Origin: Candidatus Borrarchaeota archaeon
GTDB lineage: Archaea; Asgardarchaeota; Sifarchaeia; Borrarchaeales; Borrarchaeaceae
Assembly (NCBI GenBank): GCA_016840645.1
Contig: JAEORY010000116.1
Coordinates: 1-9,642 of the forward strand
Reading direction: 5' to 3'
Length of the DNA stretch: 9,642 bases
Under the pieces are notes generated by a model that saw only the letters and a list, made by a program, of their open reading frames with translations, was not told where the DNA came from and made no database searches. Made by a program: the position numbers and the translations under genes. The first letter of the stretch is position 1. The number at the start of each line of letters is the position of its first letter. Of the stretch, positions 1-7,290 are shown one piece after another.

Positions 1-2
1 TT

Positions 3-695
3 GCCAGAGAAAAATCCATACCAAATGCCATTTACTATCTATCTAAGGAATTAGCGAAGAATTACAGGCTTGGTATCTCTAAGTCGGATGTAGATCAAGT
101 GACAAGATTTATCCAGGGTGCTAGAACACGACTACATCAAAGTGTGAAGAGTTTTGCTGAAGCATATTACAAGGCATCCGAGGAAGGTCTTGCATACACT
201 AGTCCAGTTACCCATACTGACGAGGAAGGTGAAGAACAACAACAGTACGAGATCGTTGATAGGTTAGGAAGCACAATCGAATCAGTAGTGAAACGAATGA
301 CTGTATACAAAGAAGTAGATAGAGCCGCCATCGAGGAAGCCAAGAGAATAACTAGGATTAATGCTTCTTTAGCTCAAACACTGACAACAGAATTATCAAA
401 TCTGAAATATGGTGATAATATTAAGTTGATCCTTGAGCTATTCTTCAAGCAAATTAAAACAAAAGAAGATCTATGTGGAAAGTCGTTTTATGATATCGTT
501 AAAAATTTGATGGGAATAAAACGTACAAATGCGAGGATCTACTTTAAACAACAAGTAGATGTTCTACTCACGAAACTAATCAAAAATATAAACTATGAGG
601 AGACTTACAACAAGTTGACCAACCAAACTAAATTCCTCATTAATTCATACCTTGCGTATTATGTGACTATATTTACAAAGAATAAGATCTGTTAA
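3..695 (+). CDS. Hypothetical protein, C-terminal part (5' end outside the window)
   Basis: I do not recognise this protein. The frame is open from the first codon in the window with no stop and no ATG before a GTG at 99, so the gene most likely starts to the left. At least 230 residues are visible. The visible part looks mostly helical and charged. It has a Gln/Glu-rich stretch (DEEGEEQQQYE) about a third of the way in, then long Lys/Ile/Leu helices, and ends FTKNKIC. No catalytic motif, signal peptide or clear membrane segment is seen. The GTG at 99 has no convincing ribosome binding site, another reason to treat it as internal. It is the only plus-strand gene on the left and converges on the minus-strand structural block; its TAA stop shares bases with the stop of the facing gene. 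Its function cannot be stated. Confidence is high that it is coding and nil for its role. Confidence 0.75.
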   Translation, partial: AREKSIPNAIYYLSKELAKNYRLGISKSDVDQVTRFIQGARTRLHQSVKSFAEAYYKASEEGLAYTSPVTHTDEEGEEQQQYEIVDRLGSTIESVVKRMTVYKEVDRAAIEEAKRITRINASLAQTLTTELSNLKYGDNIKLILELFFKQIKTKEDLCGKSFYDIVKNLMGIKRTNARIYFKQQVDVLLTKLIKNINYEETYNKLTNQTKFLINSYLAYYVTIFTKNKIC

Positions 696-731
696 CCATA
701 GAAACCCGATCCATCTAGGTTTAACAGATCT
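685..731. terminator. Inverted repeat spanning the convergent stop codons, possible bidirectional terminator
   Basis: AGATCTGTTAA at 685-695 is perfectly complementary to TTAACAGATCT at 721-731, giving an 11-bp stem. The 25 bases between can pair further (CC-A-TAG with CTA-GG), leaving a small loop. The stem covers both stop codons of the two converging genes. Read leftward, the hairpin is followed by TTATTCTTTG, which is fairly U-rich; read rightward there is no U tract. The stem is AT-rich, so an intrinsic terminator is plausible mainly for the minus-strand operon. The right arm also lies within a 12-base perfect palindrome (723-734), so a protein-binding site is an alternative. Confidence 0.45.
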
Positions 732-1906
732 GTTGTAATATCAGATTGTTCTGTATTAACTCTATATTCTGGAGCTGTGACGTAATCAGTTGTCTGGGTT
801 GGAACCGTATTGGAAGGTTGTTCTGGTTCAGCAGCATTTGGAGAAACAACCGCAGCACCCTCTTGTACCCCTATTGCGTCTGTTTCAACAGTTCTTACAT
901 CTCTCATTTGTTGCATGTAAGAAAGTAATGTTGGTCTATTAGGATAATCTCCATCAGTCGCAATTAATGTACCATAGAGGCTACCGAATTCCAATCTAAC
1001 ATCAACCATTCCCAAGCCATGATTGTAAGCTATCTGTTGCTGGTCTCCACCCTTCACAACCGATACACTCGTTATCATTCCTGGATTTAATTTCCATAAT
1101 CCTGGACATTCTATCTTATGGAAGAATGGCCATTTGTATGCACTAATTGATGTTGCTTTCTCATGTCCTCTAGGTAATGCCAATAATAATATGGCTCCTA
1201 TCGGTTTGATGATGTATTTTTCTAATGACTTTGGATCTTTAGGATCTGGGTTGAACAGTCTTACAGTTATTGAATATGAAGGAGAGAAACCACTATTTTT
1301 CCAGATCATAGGAAAATCAATCCTGCCCCCTACTCCCATGATATTAGCTATCTCCATGGCTTTACCAGCAAATCGGCCTAACCCACCTTCTGCTCCCTTA
1401 AGATTTTCTATGAACTTATCAGTCCCACCAGCTACTTTCGTGGCACCAGCCCCAAGACCACCAACCATTTTACCCCACATTCCTTCACCTGCTGCACCCT
1501 TTGCTGCCTTACCAATCGCTCCAAGTGTTTCAGTTACAGTCGCACCACCAAACATTTGGCTTATTTCAGATGTTTTTTCAGAAGCAGTCTCTGCCATTCC
1601 ACCTATGAAACTCTCAGCATAATCATTTGAAAAAGAATCTGTCGGAAAGTTATCTGCTAATGCTGCAAATTTTATTGGAAAATTTGATGCATCTATATCA
1701 ATAAAATGCTTTTTTGCTAACTTAATATACGCCTGGATTCCTTTATCCGTATCTACATTGAATAATGAGGTTCCAGATGCAAATACTGGCTCTCCAGGTG
1801 TAATATGGATCTCTGGTAGAGAACTCCGCAAAATATTATCACTTAAGTGAGAACCAGGCGGTAGTCCCATCGGTTCTAGTAGTTTTGTCATTTCTGGGCT
1901 TGCCAT
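692..1906 (-). CDS. Putative baseplate / tail-tube-cap structural protein
   Basis: A 404-residue protein, probably a structural part of the tail where the tube meets the baseplate. Residues 1-90 form an N-terminal region. Residues about 95-190 are Gly/Ala-rich and probably flexible or helical. Residues about 196-315 form a beta-rich block starting IDFPMIWKNSGFSPSYS, followed by alternating strands (SITVRLFNP, IGAILLLALPRG, GMITSVSVVKGG, MVDVRLEFGSLYG). I associate this pattern with tube-fold baseplate proteins of large myophages. Residues about 335-404 are acidic, rich in Pro, Thr and Gln, and probably disordered. It lies directly downstream of the tape measure gene, the position of genes 48 and 54 after gene 29 in T4, which supports but does not prove the role. 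The start ATG overlaps the tape measure stop in TAATG, with GGAGAG at 1915-1920 eight bases upstream. It could instead be another virion protein. Confidence 0.6.
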   Translation of the reverse strand: MASPEMTKLLEPMGLPPGSHLSDNILRSSLPEIHITPGEPVFASGTSLFNVDTDKGIQAYIKLAKKHFIDIDASNFPIKFAALADNFPTDSFSNDYAESFIGGMAETASEKTSEISQMFGGATVTETLGAIGKAAKGAAGEGMWGKMVGGLGAGATKVAGGTDKFIENLKGAEGGLGRFAGKAMEIANIMGVGGRIDFPMIWKNSGFSPSYSITVRLFNPDPKDPKSLEKYIIKPIGAILLLALPRGHEKATSISAYKWPFFHKIECPGLWKLNPGMITSVSVVKGGDQQQIAYNHGLGMVDVRLEFGSLYGTLIATDGDYPNRPTLLSYMQQMRDVRTVETDAIGVQEGAAVVSPNAAEPEQPSNTVPTQTTDYVTAPEYRVNTEQSDITTDLLNLDGSGFYG

Positions 1907-4900
1907 TATGATATCTCTCCTTGGATTAATGCAGTAGTGTAAGGATCAGCGGATGTTGTCCCTGATTGTCCTGCACCACCAGCTGTTGCCAGTGAATTAG
2001 TTATGACATTAGTCATATTACTCATCATTACTCGATTCTCATTAGACTGCTTGTTAGATTGAGCCATAGCATCTCTATGTAATTTCGCATTAGATTTAGC
2101 CATCATTCTTGAACCAAACAATGCTTCACTTGCACCTCTTGCTGCTAGATTAGAATCAATTCCTTTTAGTATGCTCTCCCGTACTTCTGGAGGTAATGGT
2201 GTGACAACTTCACCTGGATGCAAATATGCAAGTCCAGCTCTCGTTGTGATACCACCACGAGCCATCTCTACAGTTTTCTCAATAGCTTGAGGTTTACCTA
2301 TCGATTTCTCTTTTTCTCCTCCCATCCATTTAGCTAACCAATCCCCAACAACAGGAATTTTCTTTATTTTGTCGAACATCCAATCTTTTGCTTTGTTACC
2401 TGCCCACATCATAAATCGGGTTGGGGCCATATATACATCTACGATGAAACCAACAGCAGATTTTAGTTTATCCCATGCTTTTACGCCTATTTCTTTTATC
2501 CAACCCATAGCTTTCTTAGACAGATCCCACAGAAGTTTGAAAGGAAACATTATTAATTTTCCTACTCCAATAACTAGTTTTTTCACTGTGCTTGCAATTC
2601 CTTGTACTGCCTTAGCAACATTTTTCCCACCTATTAATCCTGTTAGACCACCTACGATTGTACCTAAGAAACCACCAATAATTGGACCAACAACAGGGAA
2701 GAACAGTCCTATTCCTGCTCCCAATGCTGCCCCTTTCTTAGCTCCACGTGCCGCCCCTTTTAATCCTCCTTCCGTTCCGAATAGAGCTGAAGATACTGCA
2801 GACACTCCCTTCTGTGCTATATTAGCTTTACCACCACCAGCCATCCAGTCACCAGCTTGACCCCAACCTCTTGCGGCATCTTTTGCTGCCATATAACCAC
2901 CCGTTGCAAGACCCGCAACACCCAACCCTGCTCCAAGTGTGCTGACTCCTTGACGTGCCGCTAGGTAGGATAATCCCTTATATGCTCCACCACCTATTGT
3001 TGAGACTGCCGCCCCTCCTTTGGTCAGCAATGCTATAGCAATCATTTTACCTATCCCAAGCATTTGTCCCATTGCGTCTTTTATCACACTCCAGGCGAAC
3101 ATAGCGGCCATCATGACTTTCTTAAATACACCACGAGCCATCTTTCTAACATTCTTCACGATTGGACCTAGAGTATCACCAACCATGAAGATACCTTTCT
3201 TGACCTTACTTAACTGGCCTATCTGTTCTTTTGCATAGGCAATTCGGTCTTTGACGCCTTTCTTTGCTTCCTCTCTCAACTTAGCTATCTCTTGAGGTGT
3301 ATTAAGAAATCGTTCTTTTCTCTTTTTCCATAGTTCTTTCTTTCTAGCTTTCTCTTTTTCCTTAGCAACCTTGAGTTGTTCTTTTAATTGTTTTCTACGT
3401 TCCTTCATCTGCTCTTTCATCTCGGCTCGTTTGGCTTTGAACTCAATCATTCTGTCCTTAGCCATCTGTTTCTCTTCTCGTCTTTTTACTTTCATCTCTT
3501 GATAACGAATCTTCGCTTCTTGTTTCTTGACTTTGCGCTCCGCTCGATTCCATGCTTTAGCTCTCTCAAGCTTCATTTTCAATTCCATCTTCTTGGCTCG
3601 CATCTCTTCTTTCGCTTTTATTTTTTCTGCTTTTCGCTTCATCTTTTCTTCATATTTAGTTTCTTCTCTTTTGATTTTAGCTTCGAGTGCCTTCTCTTTC
3701 CTCATAGCCCTCATTTCTTTTTTTCGCATCTTGTCTTCTTGTTTCCGCATTTTCTCATTCATCTTCATTTCAGCTTTCTCGGCTCTACGTTGTCGGCTAA
3801 AGTACCATCCCATTACTCGTTTATGCCTAGCAAATAAACTCTCTTGATCTTTCGCCATTCTTTTGGCATTTTTCTTGTTTTCTTTTGCTATCCGCTTATT
3901 AAATTTATCGGTTAATTTATCTTGGTCTTTGATGTTTTTCTTTACAATCTTATCTCGGAGAGTTTCAGTCCGTTTCATAATTCTTTCACGGAAGCTGTTA
4001 ACCTTCTTCTCTGTAGCAAGCTCTAATTTCTCAGCATACTTGGCCTTCTTATCTGCATGCTCTTCAAATCCTTTCAGTCGTTTAGCATCCGACTTCTCCA
4101 TCTTCTTTTCAAAATCTTCATGACTCTTTTCTTTTCTCTTAACTATCTTAGTATGGAAGCTTTGTATTTTTTCCCATGACTTGTCGAAGTGTTTTAGGAA
4201 TTTATTATCTTCTCGATTTAGTTTCTTGTTTAACCATACGTCCTTCTTTTCTTTCTGTTTCTGAAGCCAATCTTCCCACTTTGCTCTCTTCAACATAGAC
4301 TTGGCTGATATCGAATCGTACATTCTCATCTTCGCTCTCTCACGGACTTCAGGGTCTTCACTCATCATTTCTTTTGCCTGACCATATAACCCCTTTGCAG
4401 CACCATATGCTTTTCCAGGGAGTGCTTTGGCTTGACCGTATGCCCCTTTTGTCTTACCTATCATACGTTTCTTCTTTGCTCTGGCCTTAAATTGAAGATC
4501 AAATAATCTATCCTCTAAATCATATTTTTCATTGGCCCATTCTCTTGCCGACTCGACCTTTTCAGGTACAAAGCCCTTAGCGATATCGTATTTTTTGTTT
4601 GCCCAGTCTCTTGCCGACCCTGCCTTTTCAGATGCAAACCCTTTAACTTTTCCCTTAGCAACGTCGATATCCTGCCTAACGCCTCTAACACCTCTCATTT
4701 TAGCTGCTCTGGCAGCAAACTGAGCATCGAACAATCTCTCTTGCATTGTTCGACGGCCTTCTTTCTCTTCCATATGTTCGTCTAAGGTAGATGCTATTCT
4801 ATTAGGTAAGTCTGAAATTGCACCACGTAATGTGGAAAGCAGTCCCTTCATATCTGAGCCAGGGACAACCCACTCTTTTGGATGTAGTCTAGCTAAGATT

Positions 4901-6357
4901 CCTTTCTTAGTAATACCACCTTCCTGCATTTCAGGTAAATCTAAGACCTTAGATATAGCATTAACCATTGTTGCTTGAGCGCCACCCTTAGCTAACGCAA
5001 GAGGATTTATTGCGGCACCCAGAGACTCTATCCCAGCCCCTTTCATAGATTTTCTACTCAGGAAGTTTGCAGCCGTAAATTTCTCAAATGCTAATTCTTT
5101 AAGACTAGGCATCCCAGCCTTTCCAGTCAACTTATCAAATACTGTCCACGTTTTCTCTCTTTCTTTCTCCCTAGTTCTTTCACCTGTAATACCTTCCGCA
5201 ATGGCTCGTAAATTATCAACCATTTTGTCGAAACGAACCATACTCATTGTAAATAATAACCCAAGAGTAGAATTCATATTTTCAAAGACATTTCTGCTTC
5301 TAGGTAGATATTTACGATAACCGCCTCTCATACCGAACAATAATTTCGGGATTGCAGTAAGAGAGAATCTAAATGCATCACCTATTATTGTGAGAGTTCT
5401 AACAAAGGGGAGATCCATCAAAGCTGACTGTAGTGCAATTCTCCAACGATCTGACATACCAATCAAACCAATCTTCAACTCTTTTAATTCTTGGAGCATC
5501 TGTTCTTGGAGAGACATACCTTTCTTGATAGCGAATGTGGATGTAACAACCTCGCCAGAATGTAACTTGGCTAAACCTCCTTTTCTGACATAACCACCAG
5601 TTTGAAACTCTGGTATTCTTCCTTTTATGTCTTGTGCTATCCTTGGAGCGTGAGTCTTCACATCCTCCTTCATAGCCGACATTTCACCAAGGGATCGCCT
5701 TGACTCTAAGGAATAAGCAACCTTTGGTTTCTTGGTAAACGCATCACGTAGTCTTTCTCTACCTGAACCTAACATTCCTTTAAGCGTTAAACCAACCGCT
5801 GAGAACGTCTTACCTAGTGCGTTTCCGATGTAACTCTTCATTTTGTTAGTAGCATCTTTGAATACATCTGTCTCAATGAATTTGGCTGCAAAGTAACCAA
5901 ATAACGGTGATGTTCTTGAGAGTGACATAGCAATCATATTTTGTTTATTTACGTTGACGTCTTCAGTGATTGCTTTTCCATATTGTGTTATAATATCTTT
6001 AGATGACTTAGCTGTACTCGCTGTGATATTTTTCATACCAACCGAGAATTGTTTCATTGAGTCACTGACTCTAGCCAATACCTGATTAGCATTTTTTGCT
6101 AGTTCATCTTCACGTTTTGTTGAAAGTTTACTAACTTGTGATTGGGTTTTCTTCAGATCTCCTTTCACAGACAATACTTGTGCTTCAGCATCCTTGGCAA
6201 ATTTATTAGATTTCATACCAATGTCGTTTACACGTTTCGACATTGATCTCATTTCTTGCTTGTTGTCAACTTGTATTTTATTCACATAGTTTGTTAACTG
6301 ATCAATTCGTTTTATCCTTGCAGCATATTCTTTATCTGCTGGAGTCTGTGGAGGCAT
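1906..6357 (-). CDS. Tail tape measure protein
   Basis: A 1483-residue protein expected to set tail length inside the tail tube and help move DNA through the host membrane. Residues 1-150 are helical and Lys/Gln-rich. Three copies of a motif typical of tape measure proteins, GG-x(5-6)-G-x-L-A-x-L-H-x-G-E-V-V or close variants, lie at residues 252-271, 478-498 and 1366-1385. Residues 540-629 contain duplicated segments, including a 22-residue tandem repeat, followed by a Gly/Ala/Tyr/Lys-rich stretch (about 638-665). Residues about 690-1020 are almost entirely Lys, Glu, Arg, Met and Ala and should form a long helix or coiled coil. Residues about 1060-1300 hold glycine-rich hydrophobic segments (for example GIGLFFPVVGPIIGG near 1214-1228), candidates for membrane insertion. 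The C-terminus is Ser/Asn/Gln-rich. The start has TAGGAG (6368-6373) ten bases upstream. At 0.15 nm per residue the tail would be about 220 nm. Both neighbours are co-transcribed. Confidence 0.9.
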   Translation of the reverse strand: MPPQTPADKEYAARIKRIDQLTNYVNKIQVDNKQEMRSMSKRVNDIGMKSNKFAKDAEAQVLSVKGDLKKTQSQVSKLSTKREDELAKNANQVLARVSDSMKQFSVGMKNITASTAKSSKDIITQYGKAITEDVNVNKQNMIAMSLSRTSPLFGYFAAKFIETDVFKDATNKMKSYIGNALGKTFSAVGLTLKGMLGSGRERLRDAFTKKPKVAYSLESRRSLGEMSAMKEDVKTHAPRIAQDIKGRIPEFQTGGYVRKGGLAKLHSGEVVTSTFAIKKGMSLQEQMLQELKELKIGLIGMSDRWRIALQSALMDLPFVRTLTIIGDAFRFSLTAIPKLLFGMRGGYRKYLPRSRNVFENMNSTLGLLFTMSMVRFDKMVDNLRAIAEGITGERTREKEREKTWTVFDKLTGKAGMPSLKELAFEKFTAANFLSRKSMKGAGIESLGAAINPLALAKGGAQATMVNAISKVLDLPEMQEGGITKKGILARLHPKEWVVPGSDMKGLLSTLRGAISDLPNRIASTLDEHMEEKEGRRTMQERLFDAQFAARAAKMRGVRGVRQDIDVAKGKVKGFASEKAGSARDWANKKYDIAKGFVPEKVESAREWANEKYDLEDRLFDLQFKARAKKKRMIGKTKGAYGQAKALPGKAYGAAKGLYGQAKEMMSEDPEVRERAKMRMYDSISAKSMLKRAKWEDWLQKQKEKKDVWLNKKLNREDNKFLKHFDKSWEKIQSFHTKIVKRKEKSHEDFEKKMEKSDAKRLKGFEEHADKKAKYAEKLELATEKKVNSFRERIMKRTETLRDKIVKKNIKDQDKLTDKFNKRIAKENKKNAKRMAKDQESLFARHKRVMGWYFSRQRRAEKAEMKMNEKMRKQEDKMRKKEMRAMRKEKALEAKIKREETKYEEKMKRKAEKIKAKEEMRAKKMELKMKLERAKAWNRAERKVKKQEAKIRYQEMKVKRREEKQMAKDRMIEFKAKRAEMKEQMKERRKQLKEQLKVAKEKEKARKKELWKKRKERFLNTPQEIAKLREEAKKGVKDRIAYAKEQIGQLSKVKKGIFMVGDTLGPIVKNVRKMARGVFKKVMMAAMFAWSVIKDAMGQMLGIGKMIAIALLTKGGAAVSTIGGGAYKGLSYLAARQGVSTLGAGLGVAGLATGGYMAAKDAARGWGQAGDWMAGGGKANIAQKGVSAVSSALFGTEGGLKGAARGAKKGAALGAGIGLFFPVVGPIIGGFLGTIVGGLTGLIGGKNVAKAVQGIASTVKKLVIGVGKLIMFPFKLLWDLSKKAMGWIKEIGVKAWDKLKSAVGFIVDVYMAPTRFMMWAGNKAKDWMFDKIKKIPVVGDWLAKWMGGEKEKSIGKPQAIEKTVEMARGGITTRAGLAYLHPGEVVTPLPPEVRESILKGIDSNLAARGASEALFGSRMMAKSNAKLHRDAMAQSNKQSNENRVMMSNMTNVITNSLATAGGAGQSGTTSADPYTTALIQGEIS
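1915..1920 (-). promoter_or_regulatory. Ribosome binding site of the baseplate-like gene, inside the tape measure gene
   Basis: On the minus strand GGAGAG encodes the Gly-Glu before the last two residues of the tape measure protein and lies eight bases before the ATG at 1906. The stop TAA and ATG share one base (TAATG), an arrangement known to allow ribosomes ending one gene to start the next. Confidence 0.75.
4519..4650 (-). repeat. Two tandem 66-base units inside the tape measure gene
   Basis: Bases 4519-4584 and 4585-4650 are adjacent, diverged copies. They encode residues 592-613 and 570-591. The protein units share 14 of 22 residues, including the pattern S-A-R-[DE]-W-A-N-x-K-Y-D. The DNA copies are clearly related but not identical, so the duplication is old or has been kept by selection on the helix. 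A second related pair flanks it: ERLFDAQFAARAAK at residues 540-553 and DRLFDLQFKARAKK at 616-629, identical at 10 of 14. Confidence 0.85.
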
Positions 6358-6367
6358 ATGTAAAATT

Positions 6368-6373
6368 CTCCTA
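6368..6373 (-). promoter_or_regulatory. Ribosome binding site of the tape measure gene, fused to the upstream stop codon
   Basis: On the minus strand TAGGAG begins with the TAG stop of the HExxH gene and supplies AGGAG ten bases before the tape measure ATG. This fixes the start at 6357 and suggests coupled translation. Confidence 0.85.
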
Positions 6374-7279
6374 CGCTATTAATGCAATTGCTTTTATTGG
6401 CTTGGGTGAACTCTGATCTACTTCAGAGAAAATCCCTATGACTTCAGATGGGATAAATAATTCTTGATAGACGAAAGAATCAGTTGCCCCTCCAAATACT
6501 GTTTTGTATATATTCCTGGCTGGTCCTAGTATATCCTGAAATTTATCTCTTTCTTGAACAATCTTGTCTATTTCTTCAGTGAGACCTAGTCGTACTATGA
6601 AAACATACTTCAAACAAACTGCCTCAAATTGGTCTGCTGATAATGTCGTGTAAGTTTTGAAGTAGTCCATTAGAAACTTTTTCTGTGTTATCAGTATACT
6701 TGATGGCCAAGATGATGTACTCTCGTAAGTTTTATGTGTCCACTGAACAACCTTGAACACATCAAATTTAGTGCTAGTCTTAATTTGGAATATTTGTCTG
6801 TACAATGCTTCATAATATTTTGTTAGTTCTGGTTTGAAAAATGTAAGGAACTGACGTCCTCGTTGAATCGAGAACATATGCATGCACTCATGAATTAGGA
6901 GATCTGCTAACATTGCATTCGGGCCATAACCCATGAATGACACATTATTATCCATAAGCATATATATTTTACCAGTTTCTGAATGATAGAAACCCATGAT
7001 CATCTTAGCTGCCCCACTACGCAGTATCTTGTGTGACAGAAATCTGAATATTCCCTTGTTCATATAACAAGGAATCACTCTCTGTTGTGACACTAGACTT
7101 TTAATTGCGCCAGCTGAACTAGCTAGTCTTGAATTCTTTGACATCGCTTCAATAAATTTACGCTGAAGATCTTCCGAAGTATATAATTTCATATCTCCAA
7201 CTGTGGCGATGTGCTTCATTCTAACTGGTAATGCAAATAATTCTTGTTGTAGTTGGGCCTCAATATCAGTCATGTTCAT
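6371..7279 (-). CDS. HExxH metallopeptidase-like protein
   Basis: A 302-residue protein with a zinc-peptidase signature. ADLLIHECMHMF carries H130, E131 and H134 (HECMH) with hydrophobic residues at the usual places, which fits the established zincin pattern. E151 or E157 downstream could be a third zinc ligand, as in gluzincins, but this is a guess. A short beta-like stretch (GKIYMLMDNNV) precedes the helix, as in many zincins. No signal peptide or membrane segment is visible, so it probably acts in the infected cell's cytoplasm or as a virion component. It sits between the terminase and tape measure genes in a coupled operon, so a role in virion assembly, protein maturation, or an enzyme carried in the particle is possible. 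The ATG at 7279 follows TAGGAG at 7285-7290; a second ATG two codons in is less well spaced. I do not recognise the exact family; the motif could also be non-catalytic. Confidence 0.7.
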   Translation of the reverse strand: MNMTDIEAQLQQELFALPVRMKHIATVGDMKLYTSEDLQRKFIEAMSKNSRLASSAGAIKSLVSQQRVIPCYMNKGIFRFLSHKILRSGAAKMIMGFYHSETGKIYMLMDNNVSFMGYGPNAMLADLLIHECMHMFSIQRGRQFLTFFKPELTKYYEALYRQIFQIKTSTKFDVFKVVQWTHKTYESTSSWPSSILITQKKFLMDYFKTYTTLSADQFEAVCLKYVFIVRLGLTEEIDKIVQERDKFQDILGPARNIYKTVFGGATDSFVYQELFIPSEVIGIFSEVDQSSPKPIKAIALIA

Positions 7280-7284
7280 TGTGT

Positions 7285-7290
7285 CTCCTA
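7285..7290 (-). promoter_or_regulatory. Ribosome binding site of the HExxH gene, fused to the terminase stop codon
   Basis: On the minus strand TAGGAG begins with the TAG stop of the terminase gene and lies five bases before the ATG at 7279. The same stop-plus-site fusion recurs at the next junction downstream. Confidence 0.85.

Noticed and set aside
1134..1622. A 162-codon plus-strand frame opposite the baseplate-like gene
   Set aside because: No ribosome binding site, and the Pro/Ala/Ile-rich content is what antisense of the Gly/Ala-rich stretch would give.
2369..2860. A 163-codon plus-strand frame opposite the tape measure gene
   Set aside because: Pro/Ala-rich antisense of the Gly-rich segments, without a start signal or recognisable domain.
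3388..3837. A 149-codon plus-strand frame rich in Phe, Ser and Leu that resembles a membrane protein
   Set aside because: It lies opposite the Lys/Glu-rich part of the tape measure gene. Antisense of AAR and GAR codons reads as Phe, Leu and Ser with few stops, so the frame is a by-product.
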